DNA of 64,000 nucleotides from Bedellia somnulentella (GCA_963576735.1 OY755175.1:18678401-18742400); one strand, 5' to 3'; shown: positions 43,058 to 56,090, counted from the stretch's first letter. The notes: generated by a model from the letters alone, not told the origin. A program made the numbers and translations.

Positions 43058-44110
43058 GTAATGTATAAAAAATTTATTAAGTTTCAATACTTTATACGTA
43101 AAAAAAATTTAAATAGATTATTTTTCCAAGATTTTTAAGGGATAATTAAAATATTTTATTTTTATCACAGTTTACCTCGCAAGAGGTCTTTTCTAATCAA
43201 TAATTAAACTTACAACCTATTACTTTAAACACAATTAGATGTTAAATTCGTATTTCTTCAATAAAGTGGTTTGCTCGTGAAAACTTTTAAGTTTAAAATT
43301 AATTTTGCTCTGTAGAGTTAATAGAATTATATTTACTTAAAACTTGAATTGAAAGTATTAGTTTCATACTTGTACTGTATTTGACATGACATATTTTAAC
43401 TGTTGTTATATTATTTTTGTAAAAAATGGCTATGTAAACGAAAAAAAATAATTTTTCAAACAATGTCTAGGTTAAGAATATCACTCTCCAATTTTTTTTA
43501 TTACTAGATTTGATATTTAATTTCAGAAACTTATTTCTTGTTCCTATGTTGATTGACCTAAATCTTTTTTTTACCATTTTTTCAACGTCTAATAGTAGCT
43601 GTTTTTATTATTTCCAGTCAATGGCTCACTCATCTAGGAATTGCAACCGTGGTAATAGGTTAGATTCAATAACGAATTCGAAATTGCTTTCAACCCTGTA
43701 AGTTCATAAAGAAAATCATAATTTCCTTCAGCCGAATTAATTAAATTGAGACCAAATGCTCGGAATAATAATGCTGATGCAGTTTTAAAGGAATATGATA
43801 AATAAAAAAATTGCTATTAATAAACTAAAACTGAAAATATTATTTCGGTTGCTTATCCGTTGCACTTATTGCTAGTAATAAGAAGTTCCATTTACTAGTA
43901 AATGCAATAATAATGTTTATAAATGATTACCTGTGCATTTTAAATTTAGGAGTCACAAAAAGTTCTAACAGTAGGCTTAGCCTGTGTCTTGGGACCCCAG
44001 AATAAGATAAACCAGATATATTTCATTTTCAAATAAAGAGAATTATTTTAGTATGTTGTAAATATCATGACGAAGTGTTCGTTATGTTAGTTATAAATAA
44101 ATTTATATTT
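43058..44110 (+). other. Start of putative long first intron
   Basis: Begins at the GT donor at 43058. AT-rich, with a polypyrimidine-rich region at 43490-43620 and an incidental frame 43510-43701. No acceptor plus exon that I can support is seen in the remaining 20 kb. Confidence 0.35.
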
Positions 44111-44383
44111 TAATATTAATACATACATACATACATATACTCACGGCTATATTTCCCTTGAAGGGGTAACCAGAGCTAAGGAATTGTAAATTCCTCAGCC
44201 ACTTTTTGAAGTTGAGTGGGGAAAAGATGGTAAAAATAAAGGTTTTTGGTGATGGGTCTCCAACCGCATCGCCCAAAAATCCAATAATAAGCCTCAATAC
44301 CCTTAGTCGCCTCTTACGACACCCGTGGGTTGAAAGGGGAAGCGACATTCTAAGCCGGCACTACACGGCAAAATAATATTAAT
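44111..44383 (-). mobile_element. Family A, full length, 10 bp TSD
   Basis: TSD taatattaat at 44111-44120 and 44374-44383. (CATA)n tail, hairpin, body of the 'acgacacccgtgggt' subtype, 5' end 'gccggcactacacgg'. Confidence 0.9.
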
Positions 44384-44634
44384 AATAACATAACATAACA
44401 TTATCATTGGTCTCCGCGCTAGGCGAACCTGTATCGCGGAGGCCGGAATTTTTACTGCGTCTAGGGGGCTAAACGATTTAATAAATTGAATATATGTTTA
44501 GAAAAGAATTATATTTACAATTAATGAATGTATTCTTCCTAATTTTATATAGATTTTTATACTTATTACAAATATATTGATAGTGAAATTTTATACTTTT
44601 ACATTAATATATAGTATTTCAAATTAAATAAAAA
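44384..44634. other. No clear feature
   Basis: Starts with two CATAA repeats that resemble a B tail, followed by 'tctccgcgctaggcgaacct' (unassigned) and AT-rich DNA. Confidence 0.35.
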
Positions 44635-45094
44635 TACATACATAAATATACACACGGCTATAAATCCCAAAAAAAAACCCAGAGCCTTAAAATTAAGACT
44701 TCGTCAGCCTATGGTCAGCCTATTTCTGAAGTTGAGTCAGAAAAAAATTGTAAAATTGTAAAGTAAAGTTAAAAAGCCCCAATACTTTTGTTCGCCTCTT
44801 ACGATACCCGCAGGAAGAACTTTGTTAGTAGTTTTCTAAGCAAATAATACATACATACATATACTCACGGCTATAAATCCCTAGAAGGGGTAACCAGAGC
44901 TTAGGAATCAGAAAATCCTCAGCCACTTTTGGAAAGTTGAGTGGGGAAAAGATGATAAAATAAATGTTGTTGGTGATGGGTCTCCAACCGCATCGCCCAA
45001 AAATTCCTTAAAGGCCCCAATACCGTTAGTCGCCTCTTACGTACACCCACCGGAAGAAATGGGGTAGTGCTATTCTAAGCCGACACTACACAAC
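44635..45094 (-). mobile_element. Two family A copies in direct tandem
   Basis: An old copy (44635-44844, hairpin replaced by an A run) is followed directly by a young full-length copy (about 44846-45094) with a complete (CATA)n tail, hairpin and 5' end 'gccgacactacacaac'. The younger probably inserted at the 5' edge of the older. Confidence 0.82.
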
Positions 45095-45411
45095 TCATAC
45101 ACAGATTTTTAAAATAAACAATAGTAGAAATAAACACATTATCCAATTATATTCACACCAACCTTTCTCATTCTGACTTCACATTCTTTGGGATATTAAT
45201 GGAGGTAAATGGGTAATGGTATTTGAGCTCTTGAAAGGTAGTAGAAATAAACAGATTATAGCCGCAGTATAATTATTGCGGATACATAAATACCCATCTT
45301 TTTTATTTTCTATAGACAAAGCACACAAATCGAAGTTTTGTGTAAAATAGGTAATGGCAATTAATTATTTAAAGTTCCATAGTTCCGGATTAAAGTTCTT
45401 AACAATTTAAA
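45095..45411. other. No gene or repeat recognised
   Basis: AT-rich; nothing assignable. Confidence 0.4.
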
Positions 45412-45493
45412 GCACAAAAACCGTAAGTCACCTCTAATGACACCCGCGAGAAGAAACGGGTTATTTCTATTCTACGCCGACACTACACAGCTA
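45412..45493 (-). repeat. Family A, 5' end fragment
   Basis: 'gtcacctctaatgacacccg' and 'gccgacactacacagc': the 5' part only, so this copy has lost its 3' end by deletion and not by reverse-transcription truncation. Confidence 0.65.
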
Positions 45494-46304
45494 AAAATTT
45501 GTGTAATATTACTGCTTTAAACAGTAAAGTTTTTATAATTAAGACAAAAATTAAAATTATCAATTGTATGCTCATTTCAATAAACTTCCCAAAAAACCCA
45601 AATCGAGCAATCCATGATCCACGATAAAAATACAATACTTCTGACAAATTACAACAACGAAACTCAACAAGCGACCCAAAAGCAACTTAAAACAATACTG
45701 ATAATCCCAGATAAGCTTTACTCCCGCCCCTGGTCCCGTGGGAGGGACTGGTTAAAGACGGGCCAGTTCGCGTAATCAATATTGCTGTCAAAGGGACTTA
45801 ATTGTCCCAACCACCCCACCGCGCCTTGACTAATGATGGACAAGTTATAAACACGTTGGAGAAAACGGTTTTATTGGGTTTAGGTAGAGAAAAATATTAT
45901 TACATGAAAGTTTGCTTTCAAAGAATTTTAGAGATAAAATCAAACAAAGACTTTTCCTGATAGGAAATTTTAATACATACTTATAATATTAAAGAAAATA
46001 CCAAACCCAACTGTATTCATATTCACAGTTATAATTTCCGAAATCGGAAAGCCAGAGTTTCCATTGGCATTATTTTTTATTACTTATGCAGAAATTCAAT
46101 TTTTACTTAAGCTTGTAACCAATAAAATGAGTTGCAGCTAAACACCCACTTTCAATTATTTTCCTATCTGTTCTATTTTTACTATCTTGCCAAGTTTATC
46201 CAATTATGTTTACCAATTGCTCTTTGCACTTTTATTTCAGGCTTTTTGAAATGAATAAAAATGAATATATACAGAAACAATTCACAGATCAAGTTAGTTA
46301 TTTC
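45494..46304. other. No gene or repeat recognised
   Basis: A less AT-rich patch at 45715-45840 ('cccgcccctggtcccgtggg' and following) is unassigned; the rest is AT-rich. Confidence 0.4.
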
Positions 46305-46527
46305 GTGTAGTGCCGGCTTAGAATGTCACTACCCCTTTCTTCCAGCGAATATCGTAAACGGCAACAAAGGGTCGATTACCCTTTTTTGAGTGGCTTTTGG
46401 GCGATGTGGTTGAAGACCCATAACCAACGATACTTTATATCTACCACCTTTTCTTAGGGGTACAAAGCTCTAGCTAACCCTTTTTGGGATTAATGGCTGT
46501 AAGTATATGTAATGTAGGTATGTATCA
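46305..46527 (+). mobile_element. Family A, near full length
   Basis: 'cgtgtagtgccggcttag' to 'gggattaatggctgtaag' and a TATG-like tail. An internal deletion removes the 'ccaaaagtggctgagg' block. Confidence 0.8.
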
Positions 46528-46597
46528 AGTAAGCCCCAAAATAACTACTATAACAGCTTGTGACATTTAAACTAACACAGCAATAAATTTAACATTC

Positions 46598-46791
46598 ATT
46601 TAAGCAATACTAATAAATAAAGGAAAGAAAAACTTCGACACAGGCGGGAATCGAACCCGCGACCTCGGGTATACGCCCCCGTCGCTCTGCCAATTGAGCT
46701 ACCATGTCAATGGCTGCCAGCTTTATTTATTAGTAATAAAACCCATATGAGATTTTCATGAACAAAAAAAAGATTTAAAATTTATGCAATA
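46598..46791 (+). mobile_element. Family H copy 3: inverted tRNA-like body plus direct tail
   Basis: Flanks atttaagcaata (46598-46609) and atttatgcaata (46780-46791) match at 11 of 12 positions. The element 46610-46779 starts 'taataaataaaggaaag', antisense to the H body (tRNA-like part at about 46637-46707), then switches at 'gctgccag' to the sense tail 'ctttatttattagtaata' through 'catgaacaaaaaa'. Confidence 0.83.
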
Positions 46792-46799
46792 TCCCTCAA

Positions 46800-47178
46800 T
46801 AAAAGATGCTAATAGCAACTTTTATATGTAAGAAAATGTAGCAGATATTCCTAACTACCATCCTTTACACAAAGCATAGAGCGTATTCTTAGTCTGTTCA
46901 TATTCGCACTGTTATGGACAAGAATTTGATTGTTCAAAGGATTCGTTAGAGCCATTTGAAAACTGAATTTCTGAAGCAGACAAAACCGATTCTCTCGCTA
47001 AATCGAAATCAATACCCTACCCCTTGAATAACGATTGAACTATCTAAAGTTGGAGAGTTCAAACGGTTCTGGACCTAAAAGATTTATCAAGCTATCAACT
47101 TGTTTTGTTTTGGGTGTTGGGATACTAAATTTTATTTTTCTGTTGAAATATTGGTATAAGGATGACAGAAGGTGAGAT
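46800..47178. other. No gene or repeat recognised
   Basis: Mixed composition; nothing assignable. Confidence 0.4.
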
Positions 47179-47580
47179 TCATAAGCCATTTCATAATAAC
47201 ATAAACATAAACATAAACGTTCACGCCGAATATCCCCGAAGGGGTTGGCAGAGGTACTAATACTTCTGAACATCACGTGACTTTATCACCTGGTGTTCAG
47301 AGTACCCACGTTTTGCATGGACAGTGTACTCACGTGATAGGGGGCAGGCCTATCGCCGTTTTGTACGAATACACTGTCACATGACTAAGTACAACTCAGC
47401 CATGTGGGTTTCCTCACGATGTTTTCCCTCACCGTTAACAACCATGATAAATTAACCACACATATGTCTTTAGAAAAGACAAATTGGTGTAGGCCCGACT
47501 CAGGATTTGAACACTAGTCGTTTGCACGATAACCAAGTGTTCTACCCACTGGGCTATCACGGTTGCTCATAAGCCATTTC
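47179..47580 (-). mobile_element. SINE B subfamily a, full length, 14 bp TSD
   Basis: Perfect TSD tcataagccatttc at 47179-47192 and 47567-47580. Minus orientation, tail at left, tRNA-like head at right with box A and box B recognisable. Confidence 0.93.
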
Positions 47581-48379
47581 CTGATCAAAATATAAATAAA
47601 ACGCACACATAAATGATATTTACTAACAATTAGCACAAAACTTATTACTGGCGTAAATTAATTAAACAATTTAAGGAAAAGAAGCATACTAAGTTTAACT
47701 ATTATAATATTGTTCCATAAACAAAAACTCTTTTGCGTCACTGCAAAAGTAAATTAGTATTTAATCAAAATCAATGCTTTAATTTTGAAAATCCTGCTTT
47801 GCAAAAAAAATAGCGTTGAAATGACATAGAAAAATATAGGGCGCACACACGCATGACTACGTTAAGTACCCAAACCTTTCGATATCAAAGTCTTTTTTTT
47901 TAACCATCAATGAACCGCCAATAAAAAGTAATAAAACCAAAAGTTACAACTTTAATACCACAGAACAAGAGCCTAAAAAGTTTCGTAAAAATATTCAGAA
48001 CCAATAAAAAAATAATCTGGATAATCGCCATTTGATTAACTACCATTTTAATTGTAGTTTTACATAAAAAGCGCTTTTATTTCAACAAAGCATTCAAAGC
48101 CAAAATCAATGTAATAATAAATCTTCTACCTATACCGAGTCGGTTCTACTTAAAAATTAATGGAAAATCTAATAAGAACAATGTTCGATCACACAAAATC
48201 CTATTAGGAAAGTATCGTATGACGTCGGGACGAAAATATCGGATCTCAATCTGGATTATATCTTAATGTAACATTAACCTAGTTGGCGGTTCCGATAAAT
48301 CCCAGGAGATGTGTGGCTCTATTGATTTTTAATCTATGTATGGGTTAATGTTAGAAATATTACTACAAATTTCGTGAGT
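47581..48379. other. No gene or repeat recognised
   Basis: AT-rich; nothing assignable. Confidence 0.4.
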
Positions 48380-48460
48380 ATTTGTAGCTAAAAGGGCTTA
48401 ATTGTCTCCCTGGTCCAATCCAGAGTCCTCGGGTTCGGTTCCCTGTCAAACATGATTTCT
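48380..48460 (+). repeat. Possible tRNA-like SINE head remnant
   Basis: 'cctcgggttcggttccctg' is box B-like and is preceded by 'gggcttaattgtctccctgg'. Resembles the D head loosely. Confidence 0.3.
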
Positions 48461-48559
48461 TGGATATCTCCTAGTTTGGAAAGAATATTTATGCAGGTTT
48501 AACCAATTGTTCAATCATAGCTTTAGATGATTTTATTGAAAGGTAATATTAGATAGTTT

Positions 48560-48667
48560 TACTGAAAATCCATCACCAAACATACTTTATTTTACAATAT
48601 TTACCCTATTTTACTTTCAAAAGTAGCTCTGGCTGCCCCATTATGTTATTTATTTATAACCATAGGT
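48560..48667 (+). repeat. Family A, degenerate
   Basis: 'tccatcaccaaacatacttt', 'tactttcaaaagtagct', 'ctggctgccccattatg', 'ataaccatagg' in A order. Confidence 0.5.
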
Positions 48668-48851
48668 ATAATTAAAACAACTATTGACTTTCGGATATTT
48701 AATCGCGTGTTAATGCATGGTTTTTTAAAGCCCGACGTTTCGAAAACTTTTCCGTTATGATGGTCCCGGTAAGGCGGGAAACGTTGGGCTTTAAAAAACC
48801 ATGTAATAACACGCGATTAAATACCCGAAAGTAATAGTTGTTTGAATTATA
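48668..48851. mobile_element. Family F: fold-back MITE, ~75 bp arms
   Basis: Near-perfect inverted repeat. The left arm runs from 'tataattaaaacaactatt' through 'tttaatcgcgtgttaatgc' and 'tttttaaagcccgacgtttc'. The right arm mirrors it from 'gaaacgttgggctttaaaaa' to 'taatagttgtttgaattata'. The spacer is about 35-40 bp. A TA duplication is possible but cannot be told from the arm ends. No coding capacity. Confidence 0.82.
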
Positions 48852-50250
48852 ATGTGCAATCGTGAAAGTCCTAGAAAATACTAGCCATAGGTATAGTTAG
48901 GTAGATAAGCATTTATGTCTTAAAAGTTATATATCCATCCTGTCATCTGAAACCCAACCAAAACTGCAAACTTCAATCACAGAAGCTCCGATTCCCATTG
49001 ATGATCACGACAAAGTCCAATCGCATCTCACACTCGCCACCAACCACTTTATCTAGCCACAGTATCTTTATACACCACTCTTATTCTATTGAAATACAGG
49101 CTATTTTAGCTTGATGTGCATTTCAGGTTATAGTGGTCGGTAGGACATCCATCATCGGAGATGGAAATCTAATTTGTCGACATTCGGATGCGCGACACGA
49201 CTCTAAATGAATTACCGACAGAATACCGATTATAGGCACAAATGATTTATTTTTGGTAATGTTACATCATTAACTACTTTTATTAATACTCTTTTTGATA
49301 GGAGGAAAGAGTATAATTTTGCTATTCTAAATATTGTTTTTTTAACATCATAAATTTTAACAGTGCAATAAACTGGACTCGTTCTGGCAAGTGATACTTA
49401 ACTAATTTTTAATGGCAATATCAAACAAAATCTTGTTATATAAAAAAAGAAAAAAACATTAAGAATCCATACAAGGTACTATATATACTTAAAGAATCTA
49501 AATACGACTGCTTAATTGTCCATGGGGTAAAAGTGCGCACCGAATTTTCTTTGAAATATCGACGCGCGGTGATAGCGGAGCGATCATTTTTGTTCTCTTT
49601 TGTATGTTATTACTATTACAGTGTATAAATCAGTAAATCACATAATGTGATTGTGTATAATACAGTAAAATAAATTGTATGACATGGAAATAAATATTTA
49701 TAGTAAAGATGTTGCATTTTTACAACTATTAACAAAATTTCAGGAAACGAAGTTTCACCAAGTGTGAGTATATATAAATTTGTAATAGTTTGAAAACCAA
49801 AGGGATATTTTATATAGATAAACAATAGCACCTTGAACCCCTGCTACAACTTTAAAATTAAACAAAACTGTGATACAATACGCAGGTTCATGTTCATGAG
49901 TCATCATCAGCGACTCTCCGGGACCAAATATTATCCCAGCACGCCCGATCCTCATGTTTCCTCATCAACCGACTTTTGAGAGTTTTTAGAAGTTGAGATT
50001 TTAAAATTAGTATGTTTTCTTACCATTGTTATCATAGGATCGTTTTTTTGGTCGATCGATTTATTGTGAAATTATTATATTTTAGCAATACATTATAATC
50101 TCTACAAATTGCCCAGGACAACCAGAGCTTCACCCGGTTACAAATTTGGCTTTGCAAAGCAGAGTGAGGTGGACAAAGTTATTTTAGTTTAAATACAATA
50201 CATTATTTACATAATGTATTGTACATACATATTATGTAAATAAGAATACG
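48852..50250. other. No gene or repeat recognised
   Basis: AT-rich with short patches of mixed composition (49500-49600, 49890-49960); nothing assignable. Confidence 0.4.
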
Positions 50251-50256
50251 TTTATA

Positions 50257-50498
50257 TACATACATATACTCACGGCTATCAATCCCTAGAAAGGGGTAGC
50301 CAGAGCTAAGGAATTTGAAATTCCACAGCCACTTTGGAAGTTGCATGGGGAATAGATGGTGAAATAAAGGTTCTTGGTTATGGGTCTCCAACCGCATCCC
50401 CCTAAATCCCTTTAAAGCCCCCAATACCGTTAGTCGCCTCTTACGTTCACCCACCGGAAGAAGTGGGGTAGTGCTATTCTAAGCCGACACTACACAGC
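50257..50498 (-). mobile_element. Family A, full length
   Basis: Tail 'atacatacatatactc', hairpin 'ccctagaaaggggtagcc' (on plus), body, 5' end 'gccgacactacacagc'. Confidence 0.88.
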
Positions 50499-50599
50499 AA
50501 CAATAAATAAATAAAATACAACAATAATCTTTAAAATAGAATATTACTTAGTTATTTACATTTCCTACTGAATTATTTTTATTGTTAGAGACTTTTGAA

Positions 50600-50795
50600 C
50601 GCCCTTCTACACGATTTTTAATATCGATATAAAGGGGGTTTTAAGTGATTTTTGTGCAATGTGGTTTGTGACCCATCACCTAAAACAATTATTTGACAAT
50701 CTTTTCCACAGGTACTTTCGAAAATTTCTATTTCTGAAGCTCTGGCTACCGGCTATGGGATTTATAGCCGAGAGTATATGTGCATGTATGTATAA
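50600..50795 (+). repeat. Family A, 5'-truncated, diverged
   Basis: 'ggggttttaagtgattttt', 'gtttgtgacccatcacc', 'tctggctaccggctatggga', 'tatagccgagagtatatg' and tail. Confidence 0.7.
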
Positions 50796-50799
50796 AACA

Positions 50800-52267
50800 A
50801 TACTAATGTGACCGTTAAAACCGAATAAATATGATTCTCATAATATAATGCCTACATTATCGTCTAAGCATGAGTGAACCAAAGCATGATGTAATAAAAG
50901 TAATGTTAACCACAGTTGGACAAATCTCCGCACATGTGCTCCGACGCAAATGTCCAATAAAATATAAGACGTAAAACAAATCGCACGTCCTTGGCTACAT
51001 CCGACATCCGATTCTCACACTCGGATCATTGAGTTTGCTTTGCTGTTTTTATACTTATGCACACGGCTATAGATCCTAGGGAGTAGAGAGAGCTTCGGAA
51101 TTACTAGTTGAAAGTTGAGATATTTACTGTACAACATTCACTTCACTGTTAGATCCCAAAAGTTAAATTTGTTCTTTGATCAATGATTAGAATATTTACA
51201 ACCGTTTTTATAAATTGCTCAATCAAATGTTTTGAATTTTAAAATTAAACGTAACGCCTCAAACGTATACCACATCTTTTTGTAATCCTAACCTTCAGTC
51301 CCACCATTAAATTACCGAATCAAGATTTAAAATGGTTTGGAGGCTGAAGTAAATCATCTAAATAATCTAATGAAAGAGAACAGAACAGACTCCCTTCATA
51401 AAGCTAATGGGGCACACGTGGCGAGCCGCGAATTTGACAAATCCCTTCGCCAGATAAAGGCGGTATACGACCCAAATTCATTATTAATGACCCCATTGTA
51501 GAGACGCTTGTGCAAGTTGTTGATTAAGCCCAGGGATTTTAGACATGTCCTGTACATTAGCAAAATTAAAACTGTGACCGAATTTCAATATTTCATATAT
51601 GATATCTAATGAAATAGTATGATGCCAGTACAAAGAGAAGTAATGGAAGAAAATTATACAAATAATGAAAAGGAAAAAATAAACGGTAGTCATTGGTTAT
51701 AACGATGGGATGGGAACCAATGATTTAACCAAAAAAGAAGTTGGCCAAAGATTTGGAATCAAATATGTTTCAGGGGAAAAAAATAGTAAATATAATGCCA
51801 AATTGCAAATCATACAAAAAAATATATCCAAGGATAAGGATTAGATTTAACTGTGACAAAATCACTATTTTTTGATATGGTCATTGAGCCATGTAATTAA
51901 AGACACTTTTAATATTGTACTGATTGTCCACAAAAACAAACACGTAAGATTCAAGAGACATAATCATTGTAAAATTGATTTAAAAATGAGTTCATCATAG
52001 TTGATGAATTCAAAAGTCGTTACAAAATCAATAGCCTTATTCCCATTGTCATAAGAGTCATAGTTTCATTAAAAGCGGTAATATTGTTGTTTCTAACAGT
52101 TGATTGCGGTCACTTTGATGTGTTCTTGCAATCATTTGACGGAAGTCTTAATAAGGTTAAGATTTTGGGTCAAATATGATCGTAGATTTTTGAAAGTTCG
52201 TGCACCTGGTTATTGTTCAGACGCATTGCTTTAGCATTAACCAAAATATCTAAATATTATTTAAAAA
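50800..52267. other. Short A fragment, otherwise nothing recognised
   Basis: About 51055-51112 is a decayed A 3' end in minus orientation ('cacacggctatagatcctag'). Elsewhere mixed to AT-rich unique sequence; minus frame 51484-51693 has no recognisable motif. Confidence 0.4.
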
Positions 52268-52492
52268 AATTACATACATGCATATAGTCACTCACGGCTA
52301 TAAATCCCAAAACACGGGGTAGCCAGAGCTTCAGAGATAGAAACTCCTCAGCCACATTTAGAGGTTGATAACTGATTAAAGATGGCAGAAATAAAGTATG
52401 GTTATGGTTACTTAACAAAACCCCATACTCTTAGTCGCCTCTAACGACACCCGTGGGTAAAAGAGTGTAATAACATTCTGAGCCGGCACACC
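52268..52492 (-). mobile_element. Family A, near full length, older subtype
   Basis: Tail 'acatacatgcatatag', hairpin 'cccaaaacacggggtagcc', 'cgcctctaacgacacccg', 5' end 'gagccggcacacc'. Confidence 0.78.
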
Positions 52493-54374
52493 TAAAATTT
52501 TTTTTTTCTAAAATTTGGTACTAGAATAAAAGCACAGAACTATATAACAAATAAAATTAACATAAAGGCTAAAGTATTGTTTTGCCCTAAGCTAAACTGC
52601 ATCATTATATCATGCTTACCCATGAGACGTAGTCTGAAATCATTTTCACTCGTTCTAGTTGTACCGATTATAAAATAAAACCCTAACAATTGTTAATCCG
52701 AGTTGCTCTCAATCCGATTCACCGAAGCTTTTGAAAATCCTTTAATCACACAAAATATGATCAGAAACAATTGTGTCCAATTGAAATTCAGCTCTGAGAA
52801 AACATTCAATCACATACAATTAACACCTCTTAACCCTGGGACGGTTGTTCGCACGCCAATCAAGACCGAACATTGGATTGTACAATTAATTGTTTTGCCA
52901 TCCAGACCCGGCCTGTTTAGATTTTTTAAATCCTTTTTGATATTGCAATACTTTTCAGAGTCTTAATTGACACGTTTATTTTACTTTCTTTAGCGGAGTA
53001 ATTTATGCGGGTTTACAGGACACGGTACAGAGAGTGCGGTAGCAATTTTTTGATCGTGCAGTTTGATAAGCTTACTAAGTAAATTAGCTTACACTGACTT
53101 AACTTATTCAAAAAAAAATTATCTATAATATTGTGCTAATATTGTTATAACGTCAAGACTGAATTTAAATGTTTTTGTTTAGTCATAGATTCGAAATTTA
53201 CAAGACATGATAGGTAATTATATTAAATAAAAATTGTTTATTAATTCGAACTTTAAACCTTAAATTATCCATCAACTAATCACAACATCAACAATCAAGG
53301 TAGGTATTGAAGATACACTGCATATCCAAGAAATTAATTAGAAGGCAATGGAATGTGAATTTGACAGGATCGAACAAAAGCCCATCGATAGTTTCTGCCT
53401 ACAGGAGAGCTAACAGTGTCAGATGATGCACGAAACTCTTCCTCCAAAAGTCCCAGTGTTTCCCACGGCCAATTCTCTCATCCCACACCAACCAAACCGT
53501 CTTAGTCATCCGGTTTGTCATCAGCACCACCAATTGACCCCACTGCTTTGTCTAGCTGTAAATTAAATCGTATCCCGTCTAATAGCTCTATTTGTTTCGA
53601 TGGTTACTTTGATATTTGCAAAAAAAATTGCCGATTATGAACTTGTAGTTTAGTTGTGTAAATGTGGTTTCCGTTTGAAGTTAAATTCTCATTGGCATAC
53701 TTTTCTAGGTACCACCGCGGGAGTTTTATTGGTAATTTGTTTACCTACCCATCTAAACCTACTCACGGATAATAATCCCAAAACCCTAAAAAAATATGTA
53801 TGATATACGGGACAAAAAAACCTAGCTTCAACATCTTTATGTTAATTTCAATAACATGTTTTACCTCTTCGGCAGCTGAAAAATTATAATTTTGATTTTT
53901 GCGATACCTACCTCAATTTCTAACCATAATAAATAAAACATATATTTTATTCATGCAAAAACGTTCAAAATAGGTATGCGAAACCCTGATCAGAGTAATG
54001 TATTTATTTGGGTTTTGGCAAAAGAGTCAAAACCTGCATTACATCCGGACCTCCAAAATTGAGGTCAAACTTTTCAAAGATTAACATAACGATCAAAGCA
54101 ACTTGTTAGGTGAATAAAAAAATATTGTGATAATTAATCTGAAGTCAGGAAGCGGCGACCTATGATGACATTGTGACTACCAAGAGTTGGTCGAGTGCGC
54201 GTATTGCGAATAAAAATGAATGAATCCATTGAAAATGGTACAGTAGTTGTTGTTTCGAGAACTGATAAAGGAATACTTCGCAGACTGCGTGTCACCGAGA
54301 TAACTTACATGCCTACTGGTTTGGTTTCTACTAATTCATTATTTGTATTTTGCTTCTGAACTTTTATTACATAG
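52493..54374. other. No gene recognised
   Basis: Plus frame 52703-52966 (87 codons) has no recognisable motif. A tiny A 3' remnant may lie at about 53755-53795 ('ctactcacggataataatcc'). Confidence 0.4.
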
Positions 54375-54578
54375 ATACTTACATACATAATACTATCGGT
54401 TATAAATCCCTAGAAGGGGTAGCCATAGCTTCGGAATAAGAAACTCCTCAGTCACTTTTGGAAATTTAGTGGGGAAAGATTGTAAAGTATCATCGCCCAA
54501 AAATCACTTAACCGCCTCTTACAAACACCCACGGGAAAAAAATGGGGTAGTGCTATTCTAAGCAGACACTACACAACT
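54375..54578 (-). mobile_element. Family A with internal deletion
   Basis: Tail and hairpin ('ccctagaaggggtagcc'), then 'agtggggaaagattgt', a deletion of the 'ggtgatgggtctccaacc' block, and 5' end 'cagacactacacaac'. Confidence 0.78.
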
Positions 54579-55384
54579 TTTATTATAATTCACATATATC
54601 AAGTCGTGGAACGCCGATAGATTAAGGCAACACAGGGCGGTTGTTATGAAAATCTTAAGATGTGGCTTGCGTCCAGCATCGGAAGACTTTTGGCAGATGA
54701 TGACGATGTTGATGATTTATCAAGCCTCCCTGCCAAGTGTACGTCTAAAGACTATGTTTCAGTATTAGATAGAAGAAGGTGTAATGGTAGTATGGCATCA
54801 TGGAAGATAGATATTATGGTATTGGTGGTATAAAGGCAGTCTTTACAACGATTAGGTTACATAGTAAACTTTTTAGTGAAGGCGGGAATGCGTAGTAAAA
54901 AGAATAACAAAGCATGATAAGAGAGATTTGGTTTAGGTCTAGACTTTTAAAATGGCAATGGATGGCGTCTCTAGTAACTTCCGTTTAATAGCGAAATTAT
55001 ACGATGTTTCAATACAAGTCTAGCATAAAACAAACAAGCTTTTACTATTTTATAAATCTGATTTATATAGAGCTTAAATTTAAAACAGTTACAGGCCCCA
55101 GTTCATTATTATACTAGATTTAGTGCTAAAACATACTGATCATTTTGTTCGACAAAACCAACCATTTGTGCATTCGGACAAATGATTATTGAATTTACAA
55201 TTGCATATCGAAATTCAGTAATCAATAAACGCACTCATGTCGGCCACCCAATGTGAAACAGTGTAAATTGATACACTCGGAGTTATTCAACAAACACCAA
55301 TAGAGAACTATTGGAAAATATTATGTGATAATATGTATTCGTACATAAAAAAAATATACGGGATGAATTGAGAACACTCCTTTT
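54579..55384. other. No gene or repeat recognised
   Basis: Mixed composition; nothing assignable. Confidence 0.4.
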
Positions 55385-55505
55385 TTTGAAGTCGGTTAAA
55401 ATCGGCAAATGGCCTGACCTCAGTCACGTGGCTATAAAATGTTACGTAATGTTTAGAAGTATAAGGACCTCTGGCCACACCTTCATTTATTTACGGCGTG
55501 AAATG
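55385..55505 (+). repeat. SINE B, old 3' fragment
   Basis: 'tgacctcagtcacgtggct', 'gtaatgtttagaagtata', 'ggacctctggccacacc', 'tttacggcgtgaaatg'. Confidence 0.6.
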
Positions 55506-55569
55506 AGAGGAAGTTAACTACCATTATTTTTTTATAAACAACGGATCTTATGCAACTTCTTATGGCATT

Positions 55570-55745
55570 CAGTAGTAGTAAAGGGACTTAAGGGTCTCGG
55601 GTTCGATTCCCAGAGTTTCCTTCACGAATTGAATTTGTGAGATGCCCCATTCTCTGGATTATCAGATTATCTGAAATTTAAGATTATTTCGTGCTTCGGA
55701 GGGCACATAAAGCTGTTGGTCTAAGGTACCGTATTTGTTGTAAGT
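55570..55745 (+). repeat. SINE D, partial
   Basis: Box B part of the head ('ggtctcgggttcgattccc'), then 'ggattatcagattatctg' and 'cgtgcttcggagggcac', matching the complement of the full D copy at 59384-59720. Confidence 0.7.
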
Positions 55746-55749
55746 CCAT

Positions 55750-56090
55750 TTATATATTTTTTTCATTTAATCTGAAATCCAAGGACTAAATCAGATTCAG
55801 TCACTCGACTTACCAGGATATGAAGCGCAACAGGGACGTTTACAAGATCGGATTTGCGAAGTTGAAGAAGAAGAAAGATTGCGAAGACCATCATATTATC
55901 TTCTCAGGGGATAATTAAAATCTCTTTGAGTTTATAGTTTACAACACCAATGATAGTAGCGTTGAGGAATATTTAGTAGTTCGAAAATGTCATGTCCTCA
56001 CCAAGGAACTTCTCTGAATAGGGTGATTTTAATTTAGCCTGTTAGGCACTGGCGTAGTTTGAGAAGGCAAACTTGAGTTAACTTCAACAG
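55750..56090. other. No gene or repeat recognised
   Basis: Mixed composition; nothing assignable. Confidence 0.4.
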
